Shown here: one piece after another, positions 11,430 through 24,900 of the stretch
How positions within the stretch are numbered: the first letter of the stretch is position 1
Layout: each line of letters opens with the position of its first letter
Assembly (NCBI GenBank): GCA_023055355.1
Contig: JALJCS010000001.1
Span: 24,241,881 to 24,305,880 of the forward strand
Reading direction: 5' to 3'
Origin: Agelaius tricolor
Taxonomy: Eukaryota > Chordata > Aves > Passeriformes > Icteridae
Length of the DNA: 64,000 nucleotides
Position numbers and translations under genes: made by a program
The notes under the pieces: model-generated
Told to the model about the DNA's origin: nothing
The model's database searches: none
What the model saw: only the letters and a program-made list of their open reading frames with translations

Positions 11430-13549
11430 AGCAGCTCAGGAAATCCAGAATATTTACTGGCAGTAAGGTGGTGATTTGACAAGTTTGCCCAAAGAATTGT
11501 TCATAATATCCAAAGACTTAGGCTGTGGAAAACCAACCAGGCTGATATCTTTCACGTTCTTCTCACAAGTTATTTACCTATTCATTACATTTTCCGTAAG
11601 ATAATCCATATATTTTTAAAACAAGAAAGTACCACTATAGAAATAACCTTTCATATACCACCAAAATCAAATAGTGTTTAAGGACTTCTAACTTGACAGA
11701 CTTTAAATTCAGTACTAACAAATTTATGTATTATGTAAAATTGATGGTCAAGTTAGCAAAGCTGCATATTTATGAGAGTGTATTGGTATCAGTTTTCAAG
11801 CACTGTTCTGAAATTTTACTTAAATACTTTGGGTTCAGCTCACTAATATAACTTGGCTCCTTTGTGGAGCTCCAGTGATGCAAACCAATTTAAATCGTTG
11901 GTTAACCTCAGTTTATGACATCTTTGTGCTTCAGCAGTGGTGGAAAACAGCCAGGCTGTATCTGGTTCTCCATCTTTTGCTAATCAAAGGTATCCAATTG
12001 CCTCCCACTAAGGCATTTTGTGTGCTCTATAATACACTTTAATCATAGTCTTTGTTACCTATATTCTGATATCTAATAATTTTAATTTATAGTAAGCTTC
12101 TGCCTTTAAAATTCTACAATATAATGGAGACTATCAATTTTTTATTATATTTATATACCAGTGGGTGTACTGAAGACAGACTTGAAAAGAGCAAACAATC
12201 TGTGTCCGAAGAAGCCTTTTAGATATCACTCTTCATTGAAATAGCACATTTAAGTAGAAAACCACACACTAAGCACTTGCTGTTCATGTGTATACGAAGG
12301 CATAACTGTAATACTCTTAAAAATGAAAAAAAATTCAGATAACATCTTCATTAGTGCATAAGCTTCCCATCAGCTATAAAAAATGAAAGGGACAGATGCA
12401 CCAGATGTGAGCATGGATCCATGTTAGTGGTAGCCATAACAGAGAAATGCATTCATGTGAAATACACCATTGTGTGCATTCTGAAGCCTAGAGAATTGTT
12501 GAAGTCTGTGCTTTCTTCCTACGCACAGCTGCAAAGATAACACTGTCTACTGTTCAAGAGCTCCATGGGGAATTCCTCGTAACAGTTCTGTTCTTTCAAT
12601 TCTCGTTAAGGCTTACATCCCCATTCCAGCTGATGATCAACTCACTATCTGGGTCAACTGCTGGCATAAATCCCATCAACAATTATAATTTTAACTTGAC
12701 AGTATCATTCCTATAGTGAGAGAGCAAGTTGGAGCTTTACAGTGAGTCTGGCTGGATCATTTCTCTTTTTTCTGCCACTGAACTGCATGAAAGGGTTTCT
12801 CCATGCTTACCTTTAGCTGCTAGAATTTCTGGGATGATGATATACTTTTATGGTGTACTAAAATAATAAGGACAATGACACATGATACCCTTGAACTCAA
12901 AATGCTTTGAGGAAGAAATATAGATACATAGGCCCTTATCCAAAGCACACTGAAATCACTGGGAGGCTTTTCCATAAATTTTAATAGACTTTGGATCTGA
13001 CCTAAAGTTATTTATTAATGACAAAAACAGGTGATGCACTTTCTCCAGTTTAGACAAACCTTCTGAATTTGCCAATTAGAAATTTAAAAGGAGTAGTACC
13101 TTCTGGTTTCTTTCAGGAACAACTGCTCTTACTAATAAATGCTTGCACAGTTATCACACATTGAATTGAGTGTCACATTAAAAACAGTTTTTAGGTCACC
13201 TGAACTGCTGTGGCAGATGTCTTTGGAGATCAATTCTGTCAAATTGTGCTTCTCTAGATTCCACTTCAGTGCCTGAAGACTTGCAGAAAGTGCTTGGAAA
13301 ACTCTTAGTAGACCAGCTACAAAGGGGTCTCTAAAGACTTCTTAGTAAGGACCATACTTTGGACTGTGCAGCTCAAGAGCATGATCAAAGTTTGGCAGGG
13401 AAGATCTCTCAGTTTTAATGGAGCCTCCCAGTGGGGAGGTGGGCATTGAGATAAAAGTATAAAGCTTGTTTGAGAGTTAGTGGCCAGGACATCATTCCTG
13501 TAAAAAGGAGATTTTAAGAGGTTTAAATTTGCAGTCTACATCTGAGTTT
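11430..13549. other. Non-coding block, nothing firm
   Basis: AT-rich and repeat-free. A donor-like AAAG|GTAAGC with an upstream acceptor-like TTATTATTTTAG exists on the minus strand near 12808-12860, but all three frames between them contain stops. Confidence 0.5.
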
Positions 13550-13570
13550 AAAAAAAAAAAAAAAAAAAAA
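13550..13570 (+). repeat. Poly(A) run of 21
   Basis: A21 interrupts otherwise unique sequence. It may be the tail of a retroposed RNA inserted in plus orientation or simple slippage. I could not recognise an element or open frame in the few hundred bases upstream, nor a clear target-site duplication. Confidence 0.9.
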
Positions 13571-14654
13571 GGCTGTCTCCCCAAGTTTCTGATGGGGTAT
13601 CTTCTCCATTTGGCACCCTTGCATTGGCCTAAATTTATGTAAGAAACAGAAGTCCCCATAGAGACTGTGGATTAGATTTTTCTGTCAGTAACATTTATTT
13701 AAATTGAGATAATACTGCAAAAGAAGTATGTTCACCTTGGAAAGAGATGGTGGAGGTGAGAAGTGATTTAAGTTCTTTTTTTTCCCTTTTTAAGGAAAAT
13801 ATGCAGAATGTTTGGGATGTGGAAGTGTGCTACAGAAGTGTTTGTTGTTGGGTACTGCTGTAAATCTTTAGTCTTTGAAACATTAGAGACTATTAAAAGT
13901 TAGCTTTGAAAACTCTTTTGATTATTTTAGTGCATTCACTAGTTTTATTCATTAGTTTTTTGTTACTCCAACAAAAATTAAGTAGCCCATTGTTCAGCAT
14001 ATGAAGTGCTACGAAGAATTTTGGACTGTAGTCTCCATGTAATTATTAGTGCTTGCCCTGAAAGGCCGTGGGGGAAGAAATCTGCCAGCCTATGGAAGCT
14101 ATGTATGCTTCAGGAACAAAATTGTCAGCAGGAGTAAAATAAGGATTTAAATGAAGAGAAGGAGAAGGCAAAGAGATTTCATTCACTAGCTATTCAAAGA
14201 TGATTTGATTAAAATAACGACTGATTTTTTCCAAATAAATAATCTCTGCATGGCTTGAAATACTTCATTTGAGCTATTCATACATTTGCTATTGAAGCAT
14301 TTAACAAAATCATCCAGTTAATCCAGAAATCATCTCCAGTGACCTCACTATGGATTTGTACCCTTGTTCCTCACCAGCGCAGCTGCTCAGATAAGAATGG
14401 GAGCTCCATTTTTTCAGGAGTCCCCAGAAAGTTCTTGGGCAATGCTTCATCTGTATGAAAAGGAAAACAAACCAGGAAGGTCAGAGAGTCATTACAGGAG
14501 GGTATGCTCCATTCATTCTCCACCACACTCTCTTCAGTGTGCTTCAGAATATTTGCTTGTCTCCTTGGTTGACAAAACTTAGAAAGCTAAGATGCAATAC
14601 ACAAAGACAACCTATCTCATAAAAATCACACAGCTGTAGGACGTTCTATATACT
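13571..14654. other. Non-coding block, nothing notable
   Basis: Unique sequence with chance open frames only. Confidence 0.55.
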
Positions 14655-14839
14655 TCAGGAACTGGGATTGCATAGAAGGGAATTATTTCTGCTGTTTTTT
14701 AAAATTGATACCCAAATCTGGGATTTTTCTGAACAAGGGCTGAAATCTCTTCCAATATCCTTAAGTTTGGGGGCAATTTTAAATTTAAATCCAAATGCAG
14801 ATGGGAGAGTTAATCTCACTTTTTGATGTGAATAACTCA
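14655..14839 (-). other. Candidate terminal-exon-like reading
   Basis: The minus strand has a strong acceptor, TTTATTTTTTCAG, followed by 61 open codons ending at a stop at 14655. The reading is rich in basic and aromatic residues (FGFKFKIAPKLKDIGRD). No AATAAA polyadenylation signal was seen just downstream on that strand, and no homologue is recognised. A chance frame behind a chance acceptor is the simplest explanation. Confidence 0.12.
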
Positions 14840-14921
14840 CTGAAAAAATAAAATCCAGTAATCTAAATGTACCATAGTTTTTACAGTTAGCTGATTTAGA
14901 TTCCTTAATTAGCTCTTTCAT

Positions 14922-17290
14922 TTGGAAAACATTTCAGATACTGAATGGGCTGTTTTTCAAATCTGCAACTCTGTATTTCAGAATATTCTTCCCTGGTCAA
15001 GTGTTTTTCAAAAGATTTCTGAGTAGTATTCCTTGTTCTCAGGTAACATCAGCCTTTTTCTGAAATTTGTGTTACTTTCTTTGTTGGGTCATGGTAGGTC
15101 AAGAAAAAACACAAACAAAATGTGCCTTGCCTTGATCCTTCATCATCATTTTCTAAAGGGAGGTAACGAGGTTATTCTGAGGACTATCCATCATTCCTCT
15201 GGTGGTCCAACCACTTAGTTTATGATTTGCTGCCAGTGAAGCTGTATCAGCACAACCTGAGGCGTTGCTCTCAGGCTGACAGTGACAAACTGTTCCCTGT
15301 GGGAGCAGCAATATGCAATGCAAGGCATATACTGACTTAAAAGTCTGGCAAGAATTTAAATGAAATGGCAGTAAATGGAAATAAAACTTCCATTCAAGGT
15401 TCTGAGTAAGAATTCATGGGGCATTAATAATTTTGTTGGCAGATCAGCAAAGGGTTTCTTAATATTGTGACATCATTTTGTTGATTTGAGAGGAAACGTC
15501 TTGTAAATCAGATAAGAACTTTTCTCATCACTGTCCAAATGCATTTGAGGGAAGTGACAATAGAACTGGAATCAGTTTTTCTTGTTTGTGTTCTGGCCAT
15601 GCACACAGTATCTCTTCCGTTGCAGATGTCTGTCAACAGAGCTGAACAGAAGTCCTCACCCATGAAACATTACAGGAGGGAGACTACAGAAAATGGCTCA
15701 CACAGCTGCTCACTCATGGCTCTCAGAGTCTCTCTTTTTCTCTTCTATAGTATTCCAAAACTATGGATTTTACTGAAGATTTTTTAAAAAACAAACTCTG
15801 TATCTTGAGTTCCGATGTTCTTCATAACTTTTATGCTCCCTTGATAATGAGTATATAAGTGCAAACCACACGTATTCCTACTCCTGATGGTTTTGGAGCC
15901 CTACCTCTGTGCAAAATACAGCTGAGAAAACAGTTTAAGAAAATCTGGCACTCAACTGACCATAACAATTTCAAGTGTCTTTAAACAAGCCTTAATTGTT
16001 GGGCTAGGATGGGTCTTTGGGCCTAAATCTACAAGCCTACTAGCCAGCTCTCAGGATCCAGGCTTCCTTCAGTAAAGCTTAGCCAGTTTAATCACTCTGA
16101 AACTGAAACATAGTGCATACAGGCTCCAGATGCAGTTTCAGACAAACTTTGGGAAGTTCATAGCAATACCTGAGCTGTAAGTGCAATTCTTTTATTATGC
16201 ATCGAAATGCTGGACAATGCATGGTCAACATCAAGAAGTTGTTTTCTTCTGTACTCAGGAATAGCCTCCCTATGAACTGGGGAGGGAGGGAAGAAGGGAT
16301 TTCCTGACCCCTAGTACTATTGTGTGACATTGGAATAGAGGCAAGAGTTACTGGACATATAAAATGTACTTGTCTGCAGTACTTCTTCCCCCCATAAACA
16401 TGTGCTTGCATGTCCTGTGAGCACACACAGGCATGTGCATGTGCTGACAAGCACAACTTGGGAGTATTGGAAATAGTTTGCGGACAGAGGGAATACTTTA
16501 TCTCCACTGTAATTTACATTTTTACAGGAAGAATGCCCTTTGATATGCTCTACATAGCTGAAAGAGTTGATGATGGACTCATCAATGGGTGTTCTCCCAC
16601 ATTCATGGCTCCTAACTGTACCTAGCATGCACTGAGGAAAACATGATACACTTAATAAAAGAAGCAGAGGGCTTTCGTTTCCACAGAGGACTCCTGGCTT
16701 TACTGGTCAAACTGCTTCCAGAGATGTCAGCAGTTGCAGAGCCCTTTCATATGCTGAAAATATGAACCCACACCATTCCAGGCAGCATTTGTGTTAGCAA
16801 TGGAATTTTTAAATAGAAATAATTAGTTTTGCTGGCCACAGTTGTTACATCTGGCATACATTTGCCCCAGTGAACCCTACTTTTAAAAAACAAAGCATCT
16901 GAATTGAGGTTCCAGATTATACTAGTTACTGATCTTTGCAAGCCTAATCCATTCTTATGAACAACGCCTCTGTGGTGTTTTCTTCCCCAAAGGATATAGT
17001 ATGGGTGCAACCCAAGCTTTATTGTGCTTAATCTGAACCAGAAGTTTGAGTTGATTATTTTAAAAGGCATGCTGTTTCTTAAAAGTGATTTTCTTCCTGT
17101 CTTCATGCTGTGCTGATAAGAAGTTATAAGTGAATCTCTTTAATGCTCCAGGCTGGAGTGATACAGAAGAAGGCAGCCGTGCATCTGGGGGCTACACAGC
17201 CCAAGGCTAAGCCAGTTGATGTAGCAAGAGTAAAGGCTGCAAAAAAATACACTTTTACTTTCAAGCATACATACCACAGCTTTTAATTTC
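14922..17290. other. Non-coding block, no gene
   Basis: Contains overlapping open frames at 16088-16628, the longest 139 codons on the minus strand, rich in Cys and His without spacing that fits a zinc finger. Frames on both strands overlap, which fits chance. Confidence 0.5.
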
Positions 17291-17299
17291 TGCAACCAG

Positions 17300-17740
17300 C
17301 ACATGTGGGGTGAAATTATGCCTGGGGCATAAAGGTGCTAAACAAGGACAGAGGCAAAGACCTTCCCCTTTCAGCACAGCGACCTGGGATCTGTAGTGCT
17401 GTTGACAATGACAGTAAGCTCAAAGCACAGGGAGGGCAGGGGTCAAGAGATGTCCCCTGCAACATTTCAAAGGACCCTGCTGCCCAGAAGGCCAGTGTAG
17501 CCTCTATCAAATTGTCCTTCCCACCTCTCTCTTCTGACTGGTGTCCCAGTGAGGCTGTGGAGCACCCAGTCCAAGCTCTCAGGGACCACGTGCTCCTTTA
17601 TCACATGCCTCCTCTGTAGCATCCTCACTTCAGCTGCTGTGCCCTGCACACTGATCATTGCAAACACTGGGTTTACCTCTGAGCTGATGTCTGTAAGAAA
17701 TAATGGCACAGTTAATATATAGATAGCATGCATTCATTCT
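17300..17740. other. GC-richer patch, both strands open
   Basis: Composition is clearly richer in G and C than the flanks, with few stops on either strand (94 codons plus, 88 codons minus). Neither frame resembles a known domain. It may be an old, unrecognisable transposon fragment or a regulatory patch. Confidence 0.35.
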
Positions 17741-20400
17741 TCAGTCAGTGCTGGATGTGGGACAGCAACCTCCAGCACTGAGAGAGCCGGATTCAAGGTA
17801 CATTCCTGGCTCATTCCAAACTCTCATTGGCCCAAATGCATTTAGGTTGATGCAATGAATGGTCCTGTCTATTGATCTTCCTGTAATCAGTTCTCTCTGC
17901 TAGACAAATACAGGTACTATAAAACCTAATTAGGTGTTTTTACTGTTTAAATACATTTGTCAGTAGAGATGTGCCCTCTGTTCAACATGCAATATTTACA
18001 AGTCATTAAAATCTCCTTTTGGTGATAAAAATGCCATTTCATATAATACTCTTTTTTTTAAACTAGCAAAAGCAGACAGAGCAGTCTTCACAAACCCTGG
18101 CTTGTCAGACTCCCTCTACTATCAGCAGGTACTGGAGCAATTTCATCAGCTGCCTTAGAAACCATTATTGATTCTCAAATCAGTAGTCAGGTCTGTTTCT
18201 ATTTGTACTCCAATAACATGCACAAGTGATAAATTAGTAGATATCAGGTAATTTGTTAAACTCTTGGCATCCCACAGCTTCATGTTCAGATATACAAAGT
18301 GACTCTAATGTATCTTGATTATGCCTGCATTATATCATGATGTCAGAATCTTAGTAATTAAAGAGCTGGACTGAAACACAATATTGAGATCACATATGCA
18401 CTGCATGTGCATATCCCTCCCTGCAGACCTGCAATCCCTATTATATCTTCACAAATGTTAAATGCACATTTATATATTCATGGGAATTAAACATGAGAAT
18501 GTGAAATATCAAACTGCAGTCTCAATGTCATAATTAAGTTATTTTGTTAATTATTTTTCATGCTAAATCACCTTCTTGAGAAATTTCTTTCATCATTCAT
18601 TAGCCCTACATTTTATTCTAGTAGCTCCAAATTGCAAGGAAACTGGTAACAGATTTTCTTGTGTCCAACTAGTTGAAGACAGGAATTAAGATAACCAAAC
18701 TTAATCAAGTCTGATTTATCCACAGTTATGTAGTTTCTGTTATTTCTCCTGATTTTTTTTTTTTTAGCCCCCGGGATATGTAAACCCAAATCTTATAAGA
18801 AGAACAGAAAGCTAGTGCTGTCTTTTTCAACCTCAGACCAAATTTTCAATGATTAGCTAGTTTTAAGCAGAGCCAGGTGAGACCTCCCAGTTTCCTGTTG
18901 GCCATGTCCTTGGTATCTTAGGAAAATACTGTCCTGTTACTTTAGAAACAGAAGCCAACAACAAACACTGAATAGAGGTGGCCAAGAAAAGTGACAGAGT
19001 TAAATGGCTGTGTCATAGCTGGCAGAGAACCAGATGAAATTATCCAGACCTTAGATAGTTGAGATCGAATATGTTCTCAGGCGAGTTGCAAAGCAAGAGG
19101 AAATTCCAGTAAATCATTTGCTTAATGAGATCAATGTGCAACAGATCTTTTTTCTCTCCTACAAAGCTAATATTAGTATTCTGTTACCATCCTTTTTTTC
19201 CCTGTTTGCTAAGTTATCATGTAAGATGCCAACAGGGTCTGGCACTGATTGGGGTCTGACATTACTCATAAATATACTGTGTGAATTAGGAGCAACTGCT
19301 ACACCTGGCTGAAAAATGCAAGCTCTTCAGAGTTGTGACCAACTCTGAAGATACAATAAGATACCTTGCTCCTGTCAGGGTTCCCTGGTCAGAAGAGTAG
19401 GAGTCGGGATTATCAGATTCCCAATTTGATCCCATTCCTACTACTAAGAGCTTCACAGGCACCTTTTATTTATTCTTTAAAATATTCGTGTTTTGTGAAA
19501 AAACATAGAATTTCACTTCCATGAAACTGGTTGAGTGTTTTTTGCTTATTACTGCAATTTGAAAGGAACATCTCCTAAAATCCTGGGATTTTTCACATAT
19601 GTACAATTTTGCCTCCTGGCCCTTTCAACAACCACACTGGAGTCAGTGGAATTATAGCTCCCTTGCCCAGTTAAAACTGCTCTATGTTTGTGGACAAATT
19701 CAAACCTTGTGTTAGGAAGCACGGTTCCAGCCACACTTGTGGAGGTTTCAGAGTCTCAGATTCCACCCACTTTTTTGAAAGCATGTGGCAGGCAGAGGAG
19801 AGAAACCCTATTAATGCCACCAGTGAGAGATGGAGAGTAATGTGAGCTCAAATGTTGTTAGACACCAGAGAATCCACATGGAAGAAAGCCCAAATGCATG
19901 CTCCAACCACCTGAAAAACTAAAGGACAAAGATCTATAAAACCTAACATGAGAATTTACAGGAAATCAGGCCTCTTTGGTCCCAGTGTTCTCTGAATTAC
20001 TCATTTATAGGCTCAATTTTCTATGTACACCCTCAACAGCAGTAACCAAGACAGTATCATTCTGTAGTCAAGGATATAGGAGGACCACAAGCACCTTGTA
20101 CAGCATCTCTCGACAGCGCCGTCCTCTGCCCCCATGTTCCACTGCACTGCTTTGAAAATCAAGTGCCAAGGATGAAAACCTATGCAACAGGAAAGAAACT
20201 TCTGCCATCACCAATGGCATCCCACACAAGTTCTTGTTACCCCTTTGGAAGCATTTGTATTTGATTAGCCTGGTCAGCCATCTAACGTTATCCATCAGGC
20301 AGTGGGAAGGGAATAAGCTGGCGGTGGCGAACATCTGACACTTGCCAAGTTTGAGCAAAGCTTCTTGTGCAATTTGGACCAACTGCTTCTGAGATCTGAT
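17741..20400. other. Non-coding block with T13 run
   Basis: Unique AT-rich sequence. A T13 run lies at 18753-18765 and is followed by AGCCCCCGGG; it resembles a polypyrimidine tract plus acceptor on the plus strand, but I could not find a supportable exon behind it. Confidence 0.5.
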
Positions 20401-20704
20401 TAGTGCTATCCTTCCCCCACCTTCAGGCTTTTGCAGTGTGAGTAAAACTGGATGGTGGGAGGCTTGTGTCCGTGCATGTTTTTGCTTAGCACCAAGGACA
20501 AAGAAGCAGTAATATGGCTGAGAGACTCACACTGCTCTCCCTCAGAGCCCTGGAGCTACCAAGGGCTGATCCTGCCTGGAAAAGAAACCTTGCAGAAAAC
20601 AGTGCCAGCCTCTGGCAAGGGACAGCAGAAACCCTCACAGGGTAGGGGAAGGGTGTCATTCCACTTTATTCCAGCTGCAGAATCTCATGGACCTGAAGGC
20701 TGCT
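20401..20704. other. GC-richer patch, no gene assigned
   Basis: An 84-codon plus-strand frame (20452-20706) and a 104-codon minus-strand frame (20068-20382) adjoin here. Both lack recognisable domains. The patch resembles other short GC-rich islands in the window. Confidence 0.35.
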
Positions 20705-20800
20705 GATATTTACAGAGTTCCCAATATGTGCAGATGAAAACAGAGGAAGCAAGTGATTTGAAGCTGCCTGGCTATATGCACAAAATCTACAGGAGTTAGT
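20705..20800 (+). repeat. Possible MIR-like SINE core
   Basis: The order TTTACAG, GCAGATGAAAACAGAGGAAG, AAGTGATTTGAAGCTGCC parallels the MIR core pattern (TTTACAGATGAGGAAACTGAGG, then AAGTGACTTGCCC). Several mismatches and gaps are needed, as for a very old insertion. Treat as suggestive. Confidence 0.25.
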
Positions 20801-20829
20801 CAGTAAATGAGCAAAATATACTGAATATA

Positions 20830-23800
20830 AAGAATCATCAGGTCTTTATTTTCATTTTCCTACCCATAAAATGCTTCTGTGGTTATTTTTATCCACTCAG
20901 TAAAATGTAATGATGTGCAAGCATTTGGAAGCTTTTTTTCTGGTTGTTTATTCACTATTTAGTGTAATCCCAGGCTGACTTTAAAGATCCAGCTTTTTAG
21001 AAAATATTCAATTACCTAATATATTTCCTTTAAAATGACAGGATATAAACATATCTGCTTTGAAAAAATAATAATAAATGATGGCTTTCTTTTGGAAATA
21101 CACTTTTTACATTAAAATAAAACTCATGAAATCAGTTCTTCAGATGAAATTATCGTACTGTAGGTATGTCAAAGACAGAGGGATAACCCACGGGATGGAA
21201 TTTCAGGGACAGCTAATTATTTGCTCTTTAAAAAATTGCCATTTCCTTTCCTTAATGAGCCAACTTTCAGGACATGAGTACAGAGAAGGGAGAAGAGAGG
21301 AAGAAATACAGTATTCTGGAAACTAAAAATCTCGTTGGTGTTCTTCTGCAATTTTTGTGGCTAAGACACTGAATGGATTCCATAAGTGGGATTTTGTCAG
21401 TATGCCAAATCTGCATGGTCTTCTATCTTTTAAAAAATGCCTTTGATTTTCACAGACTCCAGCCCAGCTTGGGACTTGCAGGTTTTTTTTTAAAAAGCAT
21501 ATCCTGCTGCTACAGGAAATATTTTTCTCAACACCACTGTGTTTTTTTCTTAATCATATTTAAAATGAATCTTACAGAAATCCCAACAGTACTCTTATGC
21601 ATAACACAAAGGAGTACATTTAACCTATTTACAGGAGAAAAACTCACGGAGTTAACACATTTGGAAATGATGTGAAAATGCAAAATTGATTTAATTTTGT
21701 TTAAGGTGGTCAATTAATTTTGTTTAAGGTGAATGTGGTATGATATGAAACTATGACTTTCCCTTTCTTTTGGAGAAAGACCATACAACATACTGAATAC
21801 AGGGATTGGTTTATTTTACACAGGATTACAGAGGGTACTACTTCATTTTTCTAGTAGAGAAACTTATTGACACTGGTTAAGGCAATTCCAGCAAGCTTGA
21901 GAATTCAGTATTGGGCCAAAACTAAATCTCCATGTTTGCATATAACCACACACTGACAACATTCAGGTCTGAGCAGTTTAATAATCTTTACTTCTTACAG
22001 TGGGCCAAGTTCAGATGCAGAAAACCCTTTTTGCAGATGCAAACTTGTGAGCAAAGATCTGCAGTGAAAGGTTTTGGTTTCTTTTAATACATCATCCCTA
22101 TTGGGTTACTTACAAGTCATCTGCAAGAAACCCAAGTTTGCTGTTATTAATAAAGGGGTTTTGAGAAAGTATTACCAGGCAACCATCATTACTGAAGTGT
22201 GCTGGACTACTGAAGTAAGGGGCTGCAGCAATAGAAGGTTGTTACAGAAAACCACAGAGGTAATCAGCTAGTGCAGTAGTTTGTAGGGAACAGTCTTAAA
22301 TCAATGATGTAGTTCCGTATAAATTGTGAAGAAAAAAACCTGGATTATTGGTATTTTTATTGGTGACATGTGACCTGTTTTATGCACTGTATATTTTCAT
22401 CCTGTAATCCTTTGCTTCACCAGGTCCCAGGTCAGTAAATCACTCCAAAGAGTCATTGACTGCACCGGCAGAAAGTTACCAGCAAGAGTGACCATCATTT
22501 AATCCTGGCAGCAAATTGAAATGTCTTGCTTCTGATCTAGAGAAAAGTAGCCTCATTACATAAAGCCTACCAGATTACCAACCCAGCCCTCCATAAGTAA
22601 TTCAAATGGAAAAATTAGAGAAAAGAGGTACAAAGCAGCCAGCCCACATTGCTCCTTTGTTTACTGTAAGCTACAGAAACAGAGCTGACTGGATGAACCT
22701 TTGGTTTTTGTTATCTATTCTCTAGGAAGTCCTTGTTTTCATGGGTCAAAATCTCTCCTGACAGGGCCCATTCAACTGATAATCATCAGTGTGGGCCTCC
22801 GTAAGCCATGGGGTATCTTAAACCCTAAAGGGATGCTTAGCATATTCTGAAAGACTAAGCCATCACCAAATGTTTTTGGCAAATGTCACTCAGGTTTCTC
22901 GAATATACCCAAGCTGATCCTGGTTCTGAAAATCAGGTATTTAAGAGATCCAAAGAAATAATGCATAGCCTTTTCAGAGCCAGGTTAACTTCATAAGGAA
23001 GAGATACTGTAGCTGATTGTCGATTTTGACAAAACTGCTTTGAAATAAAACAGATTTTTCATCACAAACTCCATCTAATTTGTTCAGTTCTAATCAAACA
23101 CTAGAGTATAAGAATTTGAGCATGGAGAGATCCAAGACAGACTGTGAGTTTGGAGAAAGATGCTAAGACTGTTACAACTGAGTAAGCTCATGTAAACTTG
23201 GTTAGATTCAAAGAATAAATTTTTGTGCCAAGTTTTTCAAATTCCAATAAATTTAACTGTCTTGTTTCAAATTTTTATTCCCCTTGAACAAAATGCCATC
23301 TGCTTTTACTATATCAAATGCCACAGTCCATTCTTGGCAAAAATGGAGTCTGTGGCGAAATAACAGAGAAATATATTTTTAAGAATATCTGTTCAGCATA
23401 TTTGCTTTATTTTCCTTATTACCTTTTTAAATCATTCTACCCTTAAGTTGATTTTAAGTGAAATCAGAAAACAGATCTGTTTAAATTTAATGAAGTAACC
23501 CCTCATGGATGGTGAAACGACTTCCTAAGTACATTTTATGTTCTTTTGGTTCTTGAGTTTTTCATTTTCCACGAATGGAACAGATTTACATGAGCTCACA
23601 TGACAGCTCTGGCTTGGTGAGAAGTGGCCATGGCTGCCAGAGAGACTACTTAGCCTTTAGGTACCTCAGCAAGGTAGTACTGGATGTTTAATAGAACTAG
23701 GTGTAAAGTGATGGTCTTTTTTCACTGTTTATTGCTAAGCCAACCTACTATAAAACATTGATCTCTCAGATACAGGAGACACATGACTCCCATGCCACTA

Positions 23801-24880
23801 GGTCCAGCAGGCTTAACCTGCTGAACTCAAAGTGCTAAAAGGACTTAAAATGTAATCATTAGTAGATTTTTGCAAGCAGCTGGTAAAACAAGACTTCTAG
23901 GCAGTCAGGGTGCTTTAATTTATTTCTTAATCCTGCCAAATCAGCAGAAAAGTATTTTAACTTAGTTCCACTTGGCAGACAAAAGGTAGGATTCCAAGGG
24001 GACAGCACAAGAGAAAGCATCCATGCAGGTGGAAAATGACAAACCCCTGTGTAGTGGTGCCTATCAGCTCTGAGGTCCACAATTTTAATGTTTCTCTGGA
24101 GGCCAAAAAAGAAAAAAAAGTAAAAAAAAGTAGAAATACTACATCTTGTTTTGGCTCAAGCCTGCTAGAAATAAACCATTACTTTTTGTAAAGCACCAGA
24201 AGTGTTCTGCTCAGTCTTTCCAGCCTCTATTAAATCCAGCACATTGTACTGAGACAAAAGAGATCAGGGAACTTCCCCTTCTTTCCTCCCCATCCAACTC
24301 AGAGCTCGTTTGTCAGCAAGAGTTATTGCCCTAACAAGCAACTTACAAGTCACCCGTTTGTAGCAGCTCTCTTTTCACACTAAGGGAAGACATGGCAATG
24401 GGCAGCCTTTACAACCAGTTTTCTCATTGTTTAGGCTTGACCCTGCCAGTGTTTGCACACAAGATGTCAGGGCAAATGATAAGGACTGCACCTTTGAAGG
24501 CAAACAAAAACCTTTCATCCATACAAATAATTTTTTCCCCTTGGTTAATACTTCCTTGACAGGTTTTTGGGATGCTGAAATACATAATGAACCTGATTTC
24601 TTGTCAGCTCATCCCTAAATTTATGGGAAAATCTGTGGTGCTTGTTAACTAGAGGTATTGACAAGGCTGCAGTGATTGCTGTACAAATGCATGCCACACA
24701 CTTATTTTCATGATCTCATTTAGATGACCTGTTTAATGGAATGCAAACTACAGACTTGATCTCTTCCCATTAGAACACACAGGAAATCCTGGAATAACAT
24801 CCAAAGACTGCATTGGTCTGAAAACAAAAACCTTCGGTTTAACATGCAGCCAAATCTTCTAAAGAAGCAGAAATGCACCC
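20830..24880. other. Non-coding block, nothing firm
   Basis: Unique AT-rich sequence apart from the short duplication at 21691-21731. The open frames are short and uninformative, and no exon, RNA gene or older repeat was recognised. Confidence 0.5.
21691..21731. repeat. 23-bp tandem duplication
   Basis: TTAATTTTGTTTAAGGTG occurs at 21691-21708 and again, identical, at 21714-21731, a 23-bp period with about 1.8 copies. The identity points to a recent event. Confidence 0.9.
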
Positions 24881-24900
24881 AAAAAAAAAAAAAAAAAAAA
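24881..24900 (+). repeat. Poly(A) run of 20
   Basis: A20 preceded by GCACCC. No retroposed body was recognised upstream. The T-rich complement makes the minus-strand open frame over it encode a phenylalanine run, which is an artefact. Confidence 0.9.

Noticed and set aside
12808..12860. Minus-strand acceptor/donor pair as a coding exon
   Set aside because: All three frames between the sites contain stop codons.
16088..16507. 139-codon minus-strand frame rich in Cys and His
   Set aside because: Cys/His spacing does not fit a zinc finger, and frames of this length are expected by chance in 64 kb.
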